Assembly: GCF_030378165.1 (NCBI RefSeq)
Contig: NZ_CP119766.1
Location: 5,766,001-5,830,000, forward strand
Direction of reading: 5' to 3'
From: Flavobacterium panacagri
GTDB taxonomy: Bacteria; Bacteroidota; Bacteroidia; Flavobacteriales; Flavobacteriaceae
DNA: 64,000 bases
Part shown: in pieces, positions 1 through 7,664 of the stretch
Layout: every line of letters begins with the position of its first letter
Numbering within the stretch: the first letter of the stretch is position 1
The notes under the pieces: generated by a model
What the model saw: the letters and a program-made list of their open reading frames with translations, nothing else
Databases searched by the model: none
Told to the model about the DNA's origin: nothing
Made by a program: the position numbers and the translations under genes

Positions 1-63
1 TTAGTAAGTGCCATTTTTGGTACTTGGGTTTACGGATTAATTAAAGATAAATTGCCGCATTAA
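1..63 (+). CDS. C-terminal end of an unidentified, probably membrane, protein (5' truncated by window)
   Basis: The first 63 bases are an open frame ending in TAA that encodes 20 residues ending YGLIKDKLPH. The residues before this are hydrophobic with glycine and aromatic residues (SAIFGTWVYGLI), as in the last membrane helix of a transporter or channel followed by a short charged tail. The rest of the gene lies outside the window, so the family cannot be named. It runs in the same direction as the glycerol-3-phosphate dehydrogenase gene, with an inverted repeat between them, so a glycerol-uptake role is possible but unsupported. Confidence 0.6.
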   Translation, partial: LVSAIFGTWVYGLIKDKLPH

Positions 64-80
64 AATTTGTTTCAAGTTGA

Positions 81-203
81 TTTAACCGCAAAGAACGCAA
101 AGAAATAATACGCAAAGTTCGCAAAGTTTATTTATAAAGCTTTGCGAACTTTGCGCTTTATACGACCTTATTAGGAAAGAATCTTGCGTGCTTTGCGGTT
201 AAA
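81..203. repeat. Intergenic nested inverted repeat, 'CGCAAAG' family
   Basis: The outer arms are TTTAACCGCAAAG (81-93) and its exact complement (191-203). The inner arms are CGCAAAGTTCGCAAAG (111-126) and its complement (140-155). The same outer and inner words recur at 19791-19913 and in part at 10262-10332. No gene is inside. A transcript of it would fold into a long hairpin. Confidence 0.9.
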
Positions 204-272
204 TATTTTTCTTCATCAATTTTTAATTTCATTTCGTTAAGTTTGCTTTAAACAAATAAGTCCCATAAAAAT

Positions 273-1880
273 ATGAACCGTTCAGAGCAGTTATCCAAAC
301 TACAAAATACCGAAAATTGGGACGTAATAATTATTGGCGGTGGAGCAAGCGGACTTGGAACTGCTATTGATGCTGCCAGCCGAGGTTATAAAACCATTTT
401 ATTAGAAGCCGTAGATTTTGCAAAAGGGACTTCCAGCCGAAGTACTAAATTGGTTCACGGCGGTGTGCGCTATCTCGAACAAGGAAATGTGCATTTGGTA
501 AGAGAAGCATTAAAAGAAAGAGGTTTAATGACACAAAATGCTGGACATTTAGTCAAAAATCAATCTTTTGTAATTCCGAACTACAATTGGTGGAGCGGTT
601 ACTTTTACACTATCGGATTAAAAATCTATGATTTATTATCGGGTTGTTTGAGTTTAGGAAGCTCTAGATACATTTCAAAAAAGAAAACTATTGAAATGCT
701 TCCAAACGTAGAAGAAAACGGATTGGTAAATGGAGTTATTTATCATGACGGACAATTTGACGATTCTCGTCTGGCGGTCAATCTTGCACAGACTGCTGTA
801 GAAAATGGAGCTTGTGTTTTAAACTATACAAAAGTTGTCAATTTATTAAAAGACAATAATAATCAAATAATTGGTGTTGAGGTAACCGATCAGGAAACTG
901 GAATTACTTATAGCCTAAAAGCTTCTACTGTAATAAATGCTACAGGCGTTTTTACGAATGCCATTATGAAGTTAAATGATACCGTTTATAAAAAATATAT
1001 TGTTCCAAGTCAGGGAATTCATTTGGTATTCGACAAATCGTTTCTTCCGGGCGAACATGCCCTGATGATTCCGAAAACCAAAGATGGAAGAGTTTTATTT
1101 GCTGTTCCGTGGCATAATCGCATTGTAGTTGGCACAACTGATACTTTAATCAAAAAGCAAAGTCTGGAACCAATTGCTTTGGAAAGCGAAATCCAATTTG
1201 TCTTGGAAACCGCTCAGCGCTTCTTAGCCAAAAAACCAACAAGATCTGATGTGCTTTCTGTTTTTGCTGGATTACGTCCGTTGGCAGCGCCAAAAGAAGA
1301 AGGAAAAAGCACCAAAGAAGTTTCGAGAAGTCATAAGATTATTGTTTCTGAAACTGGCTTAATAACCATTACAGGTGGAAAATGGACAACCTACAGAAAA
1401 ATGGCGGAAGAAATAATTGATAAAGCTATTTTAAAAGGAAAGCTTCCTAAAAAATCTTGCCTGACAGAACACTTAGCGATTCACGGAAATAAATTAACTA
1501 CAACCCAAGACAGAGAAAATCACTTATATATATACGGCAGCGATATTTCAGAAATACTAAAACTACAGGAAAATGAACCTGAATTAAAAGAAAAACTTCA
1601 TCCAGATCATGAATTTACAATGGCAGAAGTTGTTTGGGCTGTACGTTACGAAATGGCAAGAACTATTGATGATGTATTGGCAAGACGTGTTCGTTTATTA
1701 TTTTTAGATGCCAGAGCAGCAATTGAGTCTTCTGAAAAAACAGCTCGAATTATGGCTAAAGAATTGAATCGTGATGAAAATTGGATCAGTAAAGAAATTG
1801 AAGATTTCAATGAAATTTCTAAAGGTTTTCTACTCGCAGAGTTCAGAGAGAGCTCAAAAATGGATTTTCAGAAGCTATAA
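273..1880 (+). CDS. glpD: FAD-dependent glycerol-3-phosphate dehydrogenase/oxidase
   Basis: The 535-residue product fits the usual length of aerobic GlpD, a peripheral membrane flavoprotein that oxidises sn-glycerol 3-phosphate to dihydroxyacetone phosphate and passes electrons to quinone. Visible features are the FAD dinucleotide motif IIIGGGASGLG at about residues 19-29, the DAO-family stretch TSSRSTKLVHGGVRYLE at about 53-69, a second FAD-contact region ITGGKWTTYR near residue 370, and the C-terminal GlpD domain (MARTIDDVLARR, about 465-476). The ATG at 273 is the first in frame and suits the FAD fold. There is no signal peptide. It looks monocistronic between two intergenic repeat or empty regions. 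The substrate is assigned from the family. Confidence 0.93.
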   Translation: MNRSEQLSKLQNTENWDVIIIGGGASGLGTAIDAASRGYKTILLEAVDFAKGTSSRSTKLVHGGVRYLEQGNVHLVREALKERGLMTQNAGHLVKNQSFVIPNYNWWSGYFYTIGLKIYDLLSGCLSLGSSRYISKKKTIEMLPNVEENGLVNGVIYHDGQFDDSRLAVNLAQTAVENGACVLNYTKVVNLLKDNNNQIIGVEVTDQETGITYSLKASTVINATGVFTNAIMKLNDTVYKKYIVPSQGIHLVFDKSFLPGEHALMIPKTKDGRVLFAVPWHNRIVVGTTDTLIKKQSLEPIALESEIQFVLETAQRFLAKKPTRSDVLSVFAGLRPLAAPKEEGKSTKEVSRSHKIIVSETGLITITGGKWTTYRKMAEEIIDKAILKGKLPKKSCLTEHLAIHGNKLTTTQDRENHLYIYGSDISEILKLQENEPELKEKLHPDHEFTMAEVVWAVRYEMARTIDDVLARRVRLLFLDARAAIESSEKTARIMAKELNRDENWISKEIEDFNEISKGFLLAEFRESSKMDFQKL

Positions 1881-2115
1881 ATTTCATAAGTAAAACAAAA
1901 ATCGAGAAAACTTTTATCGTTTTTATTATTCATCCTACTTCAAACGAAGCTTATGGAGTAATTAATTTCACGTCATTACATTTCAATATCACTTTTAAGT
2001 TAAAATTTTAAAAATCAATACTTTAATTCCAAAAATAAAATTAATTTTATTCTGATTTTCGATCCAATCAGCTTTTTTAATTGTTACATGCTTTTATAAT
2101 TAACAAATTTTTAAC
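1881..2115. other. Gene-free AT-rich spacer
   Basis: The region between glpD and the MarR promoter holds no credible open frame. The only structure seen is a weak imperfect hairpin with flanking A and T runs at about 1896-1925, which could end glpD transcription. Short frames on the minus strand here have no family resemblance. Confidence 0.5.
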
Positions 2116-2122
2116 ATGACAC

Positions 2123-2164
2123 TTGTATATACAAATATTAAAAATTCTACATTTGTATATACAA
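2123..2164 (+). promoter_or_regulatory. Promoter with two identical palindromic operators (MarR box)
   Basis: The 12-bp perfect palindrome TTGTATATACAA occurs twice, at 2123-2134 and 2153-2164, with starts 30 bp apart (about three helical turns). A Bacteroidota -7 box TACATTTG lies at 2148-2155, so the second palindrome overlaps the -7 box and the first supplies a TTG near the -33 position. This is a classic layout for autorepression by the MarR protein encoded 18 bp downstream. Confidence 0.8.
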
Positions 2165-2181
2165 ATTATACACTTACGACT

Positions 2182-2640
2182 ATGACAATTGAAGAGGTTA
2201 TTAAGAGTACGGTTAAGATGGATAATGCGAAAAAAGTTATTCTGAATATCATGTACACGCAAAATGTGGTTCAGGATCATTTCAACGAGTTAATTAAACC
2301 GTATGATTTATCTGGAGAGCAATACAATGTGTTACGTATATTAAGAGGGCAAAAAGGGAAACCAGCCAATATGTGCGTAATACAAGAACGAATGCTTGCC
2401 AAAACAAGCAACACAACAAGATTGGTAGACAAATTGTTATTAAAAGAATTTGTAACCCGAAATGTCTGTCCAGATAATCGAAGAAAAATCGAAGTTTTGA
2501 TTACTCAGAAAGGATTAGATGTTTTAAAAGAATTAGATCCAAAAGTAGACGAACACGAAAAAGCGTTTGCTGACAATCTAAAACCAGAAGAATTAGTTTT
2601 CTTAAATCAGTTATTAGAAAAATTTAGAACCAACAAATAA
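2182..2640 (+). CDS. MarR-family transcriptional regulator
   Basis: A 152-residue winged-helix repressor of normal MarR length. The dimerising N-terminal helices are followed by KPYDLSGEQYNVLRILRG (about 40-57), the recognition region SNTTRLVDKLLLKEFV (about 76-91), and the wing around CPDNRRKIEVLITQKG. A longer frame opens at 2116, but its first 22 codons lie across the palindromic operators and -7 box, so I choose the ATG at 2182. It lies 10 bp upstream of the nitroreductase gene and probably controls itself, the nitroreductase and the YceI gene. Such regulators usually respond to phenolic or oxidant ligands, but the ligand here is unknown. Confidence 0.88.
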   Translation: MTIEEVIKSTVKMDNAKKVILNIMYTQNVVQDHFNELIKPYDLSGEQYNVLRILRGQKGKPANMCVIQERMLAKTSNTTRLVDKLLLKEFVTRNVCPDNRRKIEVLITQKGLDVLKELDPKVDEHEKAFADNLKPEELVFLNQLLEKFRTNK

Positions 2641-2650
2641 AATTACTATT

Positions 2651-3283
2651 ATGAGCAATATCGTAGAAAATCTAAATTGGAGATACGCAACAAAACAGTT
2701 TGATGCAACAAAAAAAATCTCTGATACAGATCTAAACACTTTAAAAGAAGCCGTTAGATTAAGTGCTTCTTCATACGGATTACAACCCTATAAAGTTATT
2801 ATCGTTGAAAATGTGGCGTTAAGAGAAGAATTAAAAGCTGCTGCTTGGGGACAAACTCAAATTACAGATGCTTCTCACCTATTTATTTTTGCAAATGACT
2901 TAAACCTTGATACTGCATCTGTAGATAAATACATCAGCAATATTAGCGAAACCAGAGGCGTTCCAGTTGATGCTTTAGGCGGATTCAGTGATATGATGAA
3001 AGGTGTAATTGCTAACTTATCTGCTGAAGCAAAACACATCTGGACAGCAAAACAAACTTATTTAGCTTTAGGAAACTTATTAAATGCTGCAGCAGAATTA
3101 AAAATTGATGCTACTCCAATGGAAGGTTTCAATGCAGCAAAATTCAACGAAATTTTAGGTTTCGACAAGTTAGGTTTAAATGCATCAGTAATCGCTACTG
3201 TAGGTTACAGACATGATGAAGATAAATCTCAGCACTTTAAAAAAGTTAGAAAATCAAACGAAGAATTATTTATCACACTATAA
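2651..3283 (+). CDS. NAD(P)H-dependent nitroreductase family oxidoreductase (NfsB-like)
   Basis: A 210-residue soluble flavoprotein of the nitroreductase family, expected to bind FMN and reduce nitro compounds or quinones with NAD(P)H. The N-terminal RYATKQFDATKKI (about 11-23) and SASSYGLQPYKVIIV (about 39-52) are the FMN-binding hallmarks of the NfsB/YodC-like branch. KQTYLALGNLLNAAAELKID (about 133-152) is the helix at the dimer and FMN interface. It starts 10 bp after the MarR stop, so the two are one transcript, and the regulator likely senses a substrate or stress handled here. The exact substrate cannot be read from sequence. Confidence 0.87.
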   Translation: MSNIVENLNWRYATKQFDATKKISDTDLNTLKEAVRLSASSYGLQPYKVIIVENVALREELKAAAWGQTQITDASHLFIFANDLNLDTASVDKYISNISETRGVPVDALGGFSDMMKGVIANLSAEAKHIWTAKQTYLALGNLLNAAAELKIDATPMEGFNAAKFNEILGFDKLGLNASVIATVGYRHDEDKSQHFKKVRKSNEELFITL

Positions 3284-3321
3284 TTATTTATTAATCAAAT
3301 TCAAATTTTAATTTTAAAAAC

Positions 3322-3888
3322 ATGAAAAATTTAAAAACAATTGCAATAGCATTATTCGTAGCAGTAGCTGGAATCTCAGTAAACGCTCAAACTAAAAAAA
3401 TCGACGTAAAAGCGTCTACTATCAAATGGGTAGGTAAAAAAGTAACTGGAGAGCACTCTGGAACTGTAAACTTCAAAGACGGAGCTGTAGTTTTCAAAGG
3501 AAAAAAATTAGCTGGTGGTAACTTTACAGTTGATATGACTTCATTAACTGCTACTGATTTAACTGGAGAATACCAAGGAAAATTAAACGGGCACTTAAAA
3601 GCTGACGATTTCTTCGGAACTGATAAATTCCCAACTGCAAAATTAGTTTTCAAAACTATCAGTTCAAAATCTACTGATGTTTATGCTGTAACTGCTGATT
3701 TAACTATTAAAGGAATCACTAAACCAGTAAGTTTTGACATCACTGTAAAAGGAAATACTGCTACAACTGCTTTCAAAGTTGACAGAACTAAATACGATAT
3801 TAAATACGGTTCAGGTAGTTTCTTCGACGGTTTAGGAGACAAAACTATCAATGACGAATTTGAATTAGCTGTAGCTTTAAAATTCTAA
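3322..3888 (+). CDS. YceI-family secreted polyisoprenoid/lipid-binding protein
   Basis: The 188-residue protein has a clear signal peptide (about 1-22, ending SVNAQ) and a mature YceI lipocalin-like barrel. YceI proteins bind long isoprenoid or amide lipids in the periplasm. Family landmarks are IKWVGKKVTGEHSGTVNFKDG near the start of the barrel, LNGHLKADDFFGTDKFPTA in the middle, and the terminal DEFELAVALKF strand. It follows the nitroreductase by 38 bp and ends just before a strong terminator, so it is probably the third gene of the MarR-controlled unit. The base use (tandem ACT, GGA and GTA codons) suggests high expression. Confidence 0.9.
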   Translation: MKNLKTIAIALFVAVAGISVNAQTKKIDVKASTIKWVGKKVTGEHSGTVNFKDGAVVFKGKKLAGGNFTVDMTSLTATDLTGEYQGKLNGHLKADDFFGTDKFPTAKLVFKTISSKSTDVYAVTADLTIKGITKPVSFDITVKGNTATTAFKVDRTKYDIKYGSGSFFDGLGDKTINDEFELAVALKF

Positions 3889-3919
3889 TTTTTAAGACTT
3901 ACTAGTTCAAAAAAACACA

Positions 3920-3949
3920 AAGCCCCGACAATTTAAATTGTCGGGGCTT
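3920..3949 (+). terminator. Terminator after the YceI gene
   Basis: A perfect 15-bp stem starting AAGCCCCGACAATTT abuts its own complement with almost no loop and is followed by TGTTATTTAT. It lies 31 bp after the YceI stop codon. It is strong and GC-rich in an AT-rich spacer. Confidence 0.88.
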
Positions 3950-4022
3950 GTTATTTATATACTTTCCACAACCTTAACACTATTAACATTATAGTAACAC
4001 TTTCGTAATAAACGTCGGGACT

Positions 4023-4049
4023 TTGATTAACATACGGCTTCTATTTTTG
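4023..4049 (+). promoter_or_regulatory. Predicted promoter of the secreted beta-helix gene
   Basis: The -7 box TATTTTTG (4042-4049) matches TAnnTTTG, with a TTG at 4023-4025 sixteen bases upstream. The distance to the ATG at 4093 gives a leader of about 40 bases. Confidence 0.6.
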
Positions 4050-4092
4050 GGCAAATTAAAAAAATCAAAAACTAGAAATTAAAATCATAGTT

Positions 4093-5373
4093 ATGAAAAC
4101 AAAATTACGCATTGCTTCTATTACATTCATTATCAGCTTTTTCGTACACGCTCAACAACAGCCAAAAGGAATTACCGGAAATACAAACTGGATGAACAAT
4201 TGGACTAGTTTTAGACCTGCTGTAAATGACTATAGTGAAGCTACTAATATAATTGCCGGAACTATCGATAAAGACACCAGATTAGTAAAACGTAATGTCT
4301 ACCATTTAGTTGGTGTTGTTTACGTTACTAACAATGCTACTTTAACCATAGAGCCTGGAACAATAATTCGTGGAGACGATAAAACCTGTGGTACTCTTGT
4401 TATTACAAATGGTTCAAAAATCATTGCGGAAGGTCTTGAAACCGACCCTATTATTTTTACTTCAGAAAATGAAATAAATAACAGAAAACCAGGTGACTGG
4501 GGTGGAATTATTGTTTTAGGAAAAGCACCAATTAATACTTTAGGAGGGGTTCATACTTTGCCTTTTGACCTAGAACCAGCTTTAAATCATTACGGAGGTC
4601 AGGATCCTGAAGATAATTCAGGAATTTTAAAATATGTCAGAATTGAATATGCCGGAAGAAAATTAAGTGCTTCTAAAGAGCTAAATGGGCTTTCTCTTGC
4701 CGGAGTTGGAAGAAAAACAATCGTTAGTAATATCCAGATTAGTTTCTCAAATGATGATTCTTTTGAATGTTATGGCGGAGATTTGAATCTTAGCAATCTT
4801 ATCTCATTTAGAACAACAGATGATGATTTTGATTTTACACAAGGTGCTCAAATAAACATTAGCAATAGTATTGCGATTCGTCATCCATTTTCTTCAGACA
4901 TTTCAGGTTCAAGATGTTTTGAAGTTGACTCTTATGAGAAAATTGCCAATACTGATATGACGAAAAAAATGACCAAAATAAATGCCAGCAATATCACTTT
5001 GGTCAATCTGGAAGAAAACAATCAAGGTTTGGTAAGGGAATCTGCTTACATCAGAGAAAACACCTTTTTCAACCTGACCAATAGTGTAGTTTCAGGTTTT
5101 GCTCCTTTTATTTTATTGGAAGGTGCAATTGGAAATGGCGAAGCTAATCTTTCAAAAATCAGTTTTAAAAATGTGATTGCCAACAACTGTAAAGGTGAAA
5201 TTGAAAGTGAATCTGCAAGCAACAATACAGGCATAAAAAACTATTATGGTAACCCTCAATACGACATTCAATTCACAAAAGTAAAGCTAAACGAACTATT
5301 TTATCTTCCAAATATAAAAGGAAATCCAGATTTTAGATTAAATGTAAACAACACCCTGGCTATTGGAAATTAA
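4093..5373 (+). CDS. Secreted right-handed beta-helix-like protein
   Basis: The 426-residue protein has a signal peptide (about 1-21, ending FVHAQQ). The mature part resembles a Bacteroidota family of exported proteins with the sequence LTIEPGTIIRGDD...GSKIIAEG...DPIIFTSE (about 84-126), then GDWGGIIVLGKAPIN (about 135-149), ILKYVRIEYAGRKLS and SNDDSFECYGG. Successive hydrophobic rungs after these motifs suggest a parallel beta-helix. I see no lipobox and no type IX sorting domain. In related genomes such proteins often accompany TonB-dependent receptors, but none lies next to it here. It has its own promoter and no obvious operon partner. Function unknown. Confidence 0.75.
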   Translation: MKTKLRIASITFIISFFVHAQQQPKGITGNTNWMNNWTSFRPAVNDYSEATNIIAGTIDKDTRLVKRNVYHLVGVVYVTNNATLTIEPGTIIRGDDKTCGTLVITNGSKIIAEGLETDPIIFTSENEINNRKPGDWGGIIVLGKAPINTLGGVHTLPFDLEPALNHYGGQDPEDNSGILKYVRIEYAGRKLSASKELNGLSLAGVGRKTIVSNIQISFSNDDSFECYGGDLNLSNLISFRTTDDDFDFTQGAQINISNSIAIRHPFSSDISGSRCFEVDSYEKIANTDMTKKMTKINASNITLVNLEENNQGLVRESAYIRENTFFNLTNSVVSGFAPFILLEGAIGNGEANLSKISFKNVIANNCKGEIESESASNNTGIKNYYGNPQYDIQFTKVKLNELFYLPNIKGNPDFRLNVNNTLAIGN

Positions 5374-5470
5374 GGAGTTGTAATGCATCAGCTAAATAAA
5401 ATTTAACAAATTTTAAAATTTTAAAAAGATTTTTTTGAAATTTTATGTGTTCTATTTAAAATTACATTTA

Positions 5471-5478
5471 TATATTTG
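5471..5478 (+). promoter_or_regulatory. -7 box of the trp operon promoter
   Basis: TATATTTG at 5471-5478 matches the Bacteroidota -7 consensus TAnnTTTG exactly. It lies 18 bases before the leader-peptide ATG, giving a very short leader before translation starts. No convincing -33 TTG is seen. Confidence 0.65.
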
Positions 5479-5496
5479 TCACATCAAAATAAAGAA

Positions 5497-5553
5497 ATGA
5501 GAACAATTTTAAACAATACTTGGTGGTGGAGCAATTTACGTCAGACGTCGTGA
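5497..5553 (+). CDS. trpL: trp operon leader peptide with three tandem Trp codons
   Basis: An 18-codon frame (M R T I L N N T W W W S N L R Q T S, stop TGA at 5551-5553) has three consecutive TGG codons at 5521-5529. Tryptophan is the rarest residue, so WWW in a tiny peptide just upstream of a terminator and trpE is diagnostic of ribosome-mediated attenuation. The stop codon is part of the 5' arm of the predicted antiterminator, so a ribosome reaching the stop would mask that arm, while one stalled at the Trp codons would leave it free. It is too short for standard gene finders. Confidence 0.93.
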   Translation: MRTILNNTWWWSNLRQTS

Positions 5554-5612
5554 ACAAAGCTTCCTATGGTATTGTAAGAAAACTATAAATATAAAAGGCT
5601 TGTCATCACGAC
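5547..5612 (+). promoter_or_regulatory. Antiterminator pairing of the trp attenuator
   Basis: GTCGTGA (5547-5553, which includes the leader stop) is the exact complement of TCACGAC (5606-5612) in the loop and 3' arm of the terminator. Pairing extends with ACAA (5554-5557) against TTGT (5600-5603) and GCT (5559-5561) against GGC (5597-5599, with one wobble). Forming this helix removes the 5' arm of the terminator. It would form when the ribosome stalls at the Trp codons. Confidence 0.8.
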
Positions 5613-5626
5613 AAGCCTTTTTTTTT
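5593..5626 (+). terminator. trp attenuator terminator
   Basis: The 12-bp stem AAAAGGCTTGTC (5593-5604) pairs with GACAAGCCTTTT (5610-5621) around a 5-base loop, followed by an unbroken T run to 5626. It lies between the leader peptide and trpE, 47 bases before the trpE start, and so acts as the attenuator rather than an end-of-operon terminator. Confidence 0.92.
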
Positions 5627-5673
5627 GGTCAAAATTTAAATGAAAAACTAACACAATTAAAAAACTATATACA

Positions 5674-7074
5674 TTGAAACCTTTTATCCTTAATACCAAT
5701 TACAAGCAAATTCTCGCAGACACTGTTACGCCGGTTAGTATTTACTTTAAAATCAGAGATAAATTTCCAAACAGTTTATTATTGGAAAGTAGTGATTATC
5801 ATGGAAATGACAACAGTTTCTCTTATATCTGCTGTAATCCGATTGCTACTATCAAAATAGAAAACGAGGTTATATCAAAAACTTTTCCAGACGGAACTTC
5901 AGAGAAAATCAATATCGATGCTTCAACAAATATTCCGCAGGTAATTCAGGAATTTTCGGCTCAGTTTAAATCGGAGAAAAATGATTTCAAGTTCATCAAC
6001 AACGGATTATTTGGATACATTTCTTATGATGCTGTTCGCTATTTTGAAAAAGTTTCCATTGCCAAAAAAGACAATGCAACTTCAATTCCAGATGTTTTTT
6101 ACGCTGTTTACCAAAACATTATTGCGATAAACCATTTCAAAAATGAAGCTTATATTTTCTGCCACAGTTTAGACGGAAAAAACAATATTGCTGAAATAGA
6201 ACAATTATTACAATCCAGAAATATTGCTTCTTATAAATTCTCTAAAGAAGGCGAAGGTTTTTCTAATTTAACTGATGAAGAATTTAAAGAAAATGTGGCT
6301 TTAGCCAAAAAACACTGCTACAGAGGTGATGTATTTCAATTAGTATTATCTAGAAGATTTACTCAAGGTTTTAAAGGTGACGAATTCAATGTTTACAGAG
6401 CTTTAAGAAGCATTAATCCTTCTCCGTATTTGTTCTTTTTTGATTATGGAGATTTCAAAATCTTCGGTTCTTCTCCAGAAGCACAAATTATTGTCAAAGA
6501 CAGAAAAGCTGAAATTCATCCAATTGCAGGAACTTTCAAAAGAACAGGAGATGATGAACGTGATGCCCTTTTAGCGAAAGAACTTTCTGAAGATAAAAAA
6601 GAAAACAGTGAGCACGTAATGTTGGTTGATTTGGCCAGAAATGATTTAAGCCGAAATGGTCACGATGTAAATGTAGAAAAATACAGAGAAGTTCAGTTTT
6701 TCTCTCACGTAATTCACTTAGTTTCAAAAGTTACAGGACATTTACACGATAAAGCGACAACTATGCAGGTTGTAGCAGATACTTTTCCTGCAGGAACTTT
6801 AAGCGGAGCTCCAAAACACAGAGCCATGCAGTTAATAGAAGACTGCGAAAAAACAAATCGTAATTTTTACGGAGGCGCAATTGGTGTTATGGATTTTGAT
6901 GGAAATTTTAACCACGCCATTATGATTCGAACTTTCCTTTCTAAAAATCATCAATTACATTGTCAGGCTGGTGCCGGAATTGTAGCCAGTTCTGATGAAG
7001 AAAGTGAAATGCAGGAAGTTTACAATAAATTAAGAGCTTTAAATACAGCGCTGGAAATGGCAGAGAAAATTTAG
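5674..7074 (+). CDS. trpE: Anthranilate synthase component I
   Basis: The 466-residue chorismate-binding enzyme makes anthranilate from chorismate together with TrpG. The feedback-inhibition motif LLES is at about residues 36-39, and the catalytic core includes FGSSPEAQ, HPIAGTFKRTGDD (about 285-297), LVDLARNDLSRNG and FPAGTLSGAPKHRA. The start is TTG at 5674. The nearest upstream ATG (5640) is closed by a stop after three codons, so TTG is the best choice, and a weak start may balance expression. Transcription is gated by the leader-peptide attenuator just upstream, and the LLES motif predicts allosteric inhibition by tryptophan as well. Confidence 0.95.
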   Translation: MKPFILNTNYKQILADTVTPVSIYFKIRDKFPNSLLLESSDYHGNDNSFSYICCNPIATIKIENEVISKTFPDGTSEKINIDASTNIPQVIQEFSAQFKSEKNDFKFINNGLFGYISYDAVRYFEKVSIAKKDNATSIPDVFYAVYQNIIAINHFKNEAYIFCHSLDGKNNIAEIEQLLQSRNIASYKFSKEGEGFSNLTDEEFKENVALAKKHCYRGDVFQLVLSRRFTQGFKGDEFNVYRALRSINPSPYLFFFDYGDFKIFGSSPEAQIIVKDRKAEIHPIAGTFKRTGDDERDALLAKELSEDKKENSEHVMLVDLARNDLSRNGHDVNVEKYREVQFFSHVIHLVSKVTGHLHDKATTMQVVADTFPAGTLSGAPKHRAMQLIEDCEKTNRNFYGGAIGVMDFDGNFNHAIMIRTFLSKNHQLHCQAGAGIVASSDEESEMQEVYNKLRALNTALEMAEKI

Positions 7075-7144
7075 TAGTCAGTGTTCAGTTTTTAGTGTTC
7101 AGTGCATAGAACTTGAAACAATTAACAAACAAACCATAAAAACC

Positions 7145-7579
7145 ATGAAAAAAGCAATTTTAATTTTAATTATTACTCTGACATCATGCAATTCTGAAAA
7201 GAAAAATCCGATTGAAGGAACCTGGCGTCTTATATCAGCTGAAACTACTGAGAAAGACTCTACTTTTTCAACTTTCAATAAAAACGCCAAAATGATTAAG
7301 ATTATAAATGATTCTCACTTTGCTTTTCTAAATCATGATTTGAAAAACGGAAAAGATTCAACAACAGCATTATATTTCGCGGGAGGCGGAAAATATACTT
7401 TGAAAGACAGTATTTATACCGAAAATCTAGAATATTTTAATAATCGCAACTGGGAAAACAACAAATTCGAATTTGTAGTAAAAGTTCAAAACGACACCTT
7501 AATTCAAAAAGGAATCGAAAAAGTAGAAAAATTAGGCGTAGATCATATTATTATTGAGAAATACGTTCGAGAAAAATAA
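7145..7579 (+). CDS. Small lipoprotein, lipocalin-like
   Basis: The 144-residue protein has a lipoprotein signal ending LTSC at about residue 16. The mature part opens PIEGTWRLISAE, the typical first strand of lipocalin-like domains in Bacteroidota (GxW motif), followed by alternating strands (SHFAFLNHD, GGGKYTLKDSIYTENLEYF). The protein is probably anchored in a membrane facing the periplasm. It is inserted between trpE and trpG, an unusual place for a lipoprotein, with 70-85 bp spacers on both sides that carry repeat words. It is probably co-transcribed with trp, but a role in tryptophan synthesis is not implied. Ligand unknown. Confidence 0.75.
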   Translation: MKKAILILIITLTSCNSEKKNPIEGTWRLISAETTEKDSTFSTFNKNAKMIKIINDSHFAFLNHDLKNGKDSTTALYFAGGGKYTLKDSIYTENLEYFNNRNWENNKFEFVVKVQNDTLIQKGIEKVEKLGVDHIIIEKYVREK

Positions 7580-7586
7580 GAAAATT

Positions 7587-7650
7587 GGTTTTAGGTTTAA
7601 AGTTTCACGTTCCAACAACCTGAAACCTGAGACAAAGAAAACCTGAAACA
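7587..7650. repeat. Imperfect inverted repeat in the trp operon ('GAAACCTGA' words)
   Basis: GGTTTTAGGTTTAAAGTTTC on the left is imperfectly complementary to GAAACCTGAGACAAAGAAAACC on the right. The words AAACTTGAAACCTGAAAC recur in the spacer between trpD and trpC (9337-9408). It lies between the lipoprotein and trpG genes. Confidence 0.6.
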
Positions 7651-7664
7651 AAAAACACAACACA

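Noticed and set aside
273..1880. Frameshift or truncation in glpD
   Set aside because: Length, FAD motif and C-terminal domain are all intact.
1896..1925. Terminator after glpD
   Set aside because: The stem has several mismatches and is not stable enough to call.
2116..2181. Longer start of the MarR gene
   Set aside because: The added 22 codons are the two palindromic operators and the -7 box. The ATG at 2182 fits the family N-terminus.
2077..2280. Minus-strand open frame opposite the MarR promoter
   Set aside because: It is antisense to the operators and MarR coding region, and its composition is unlike real proteins.
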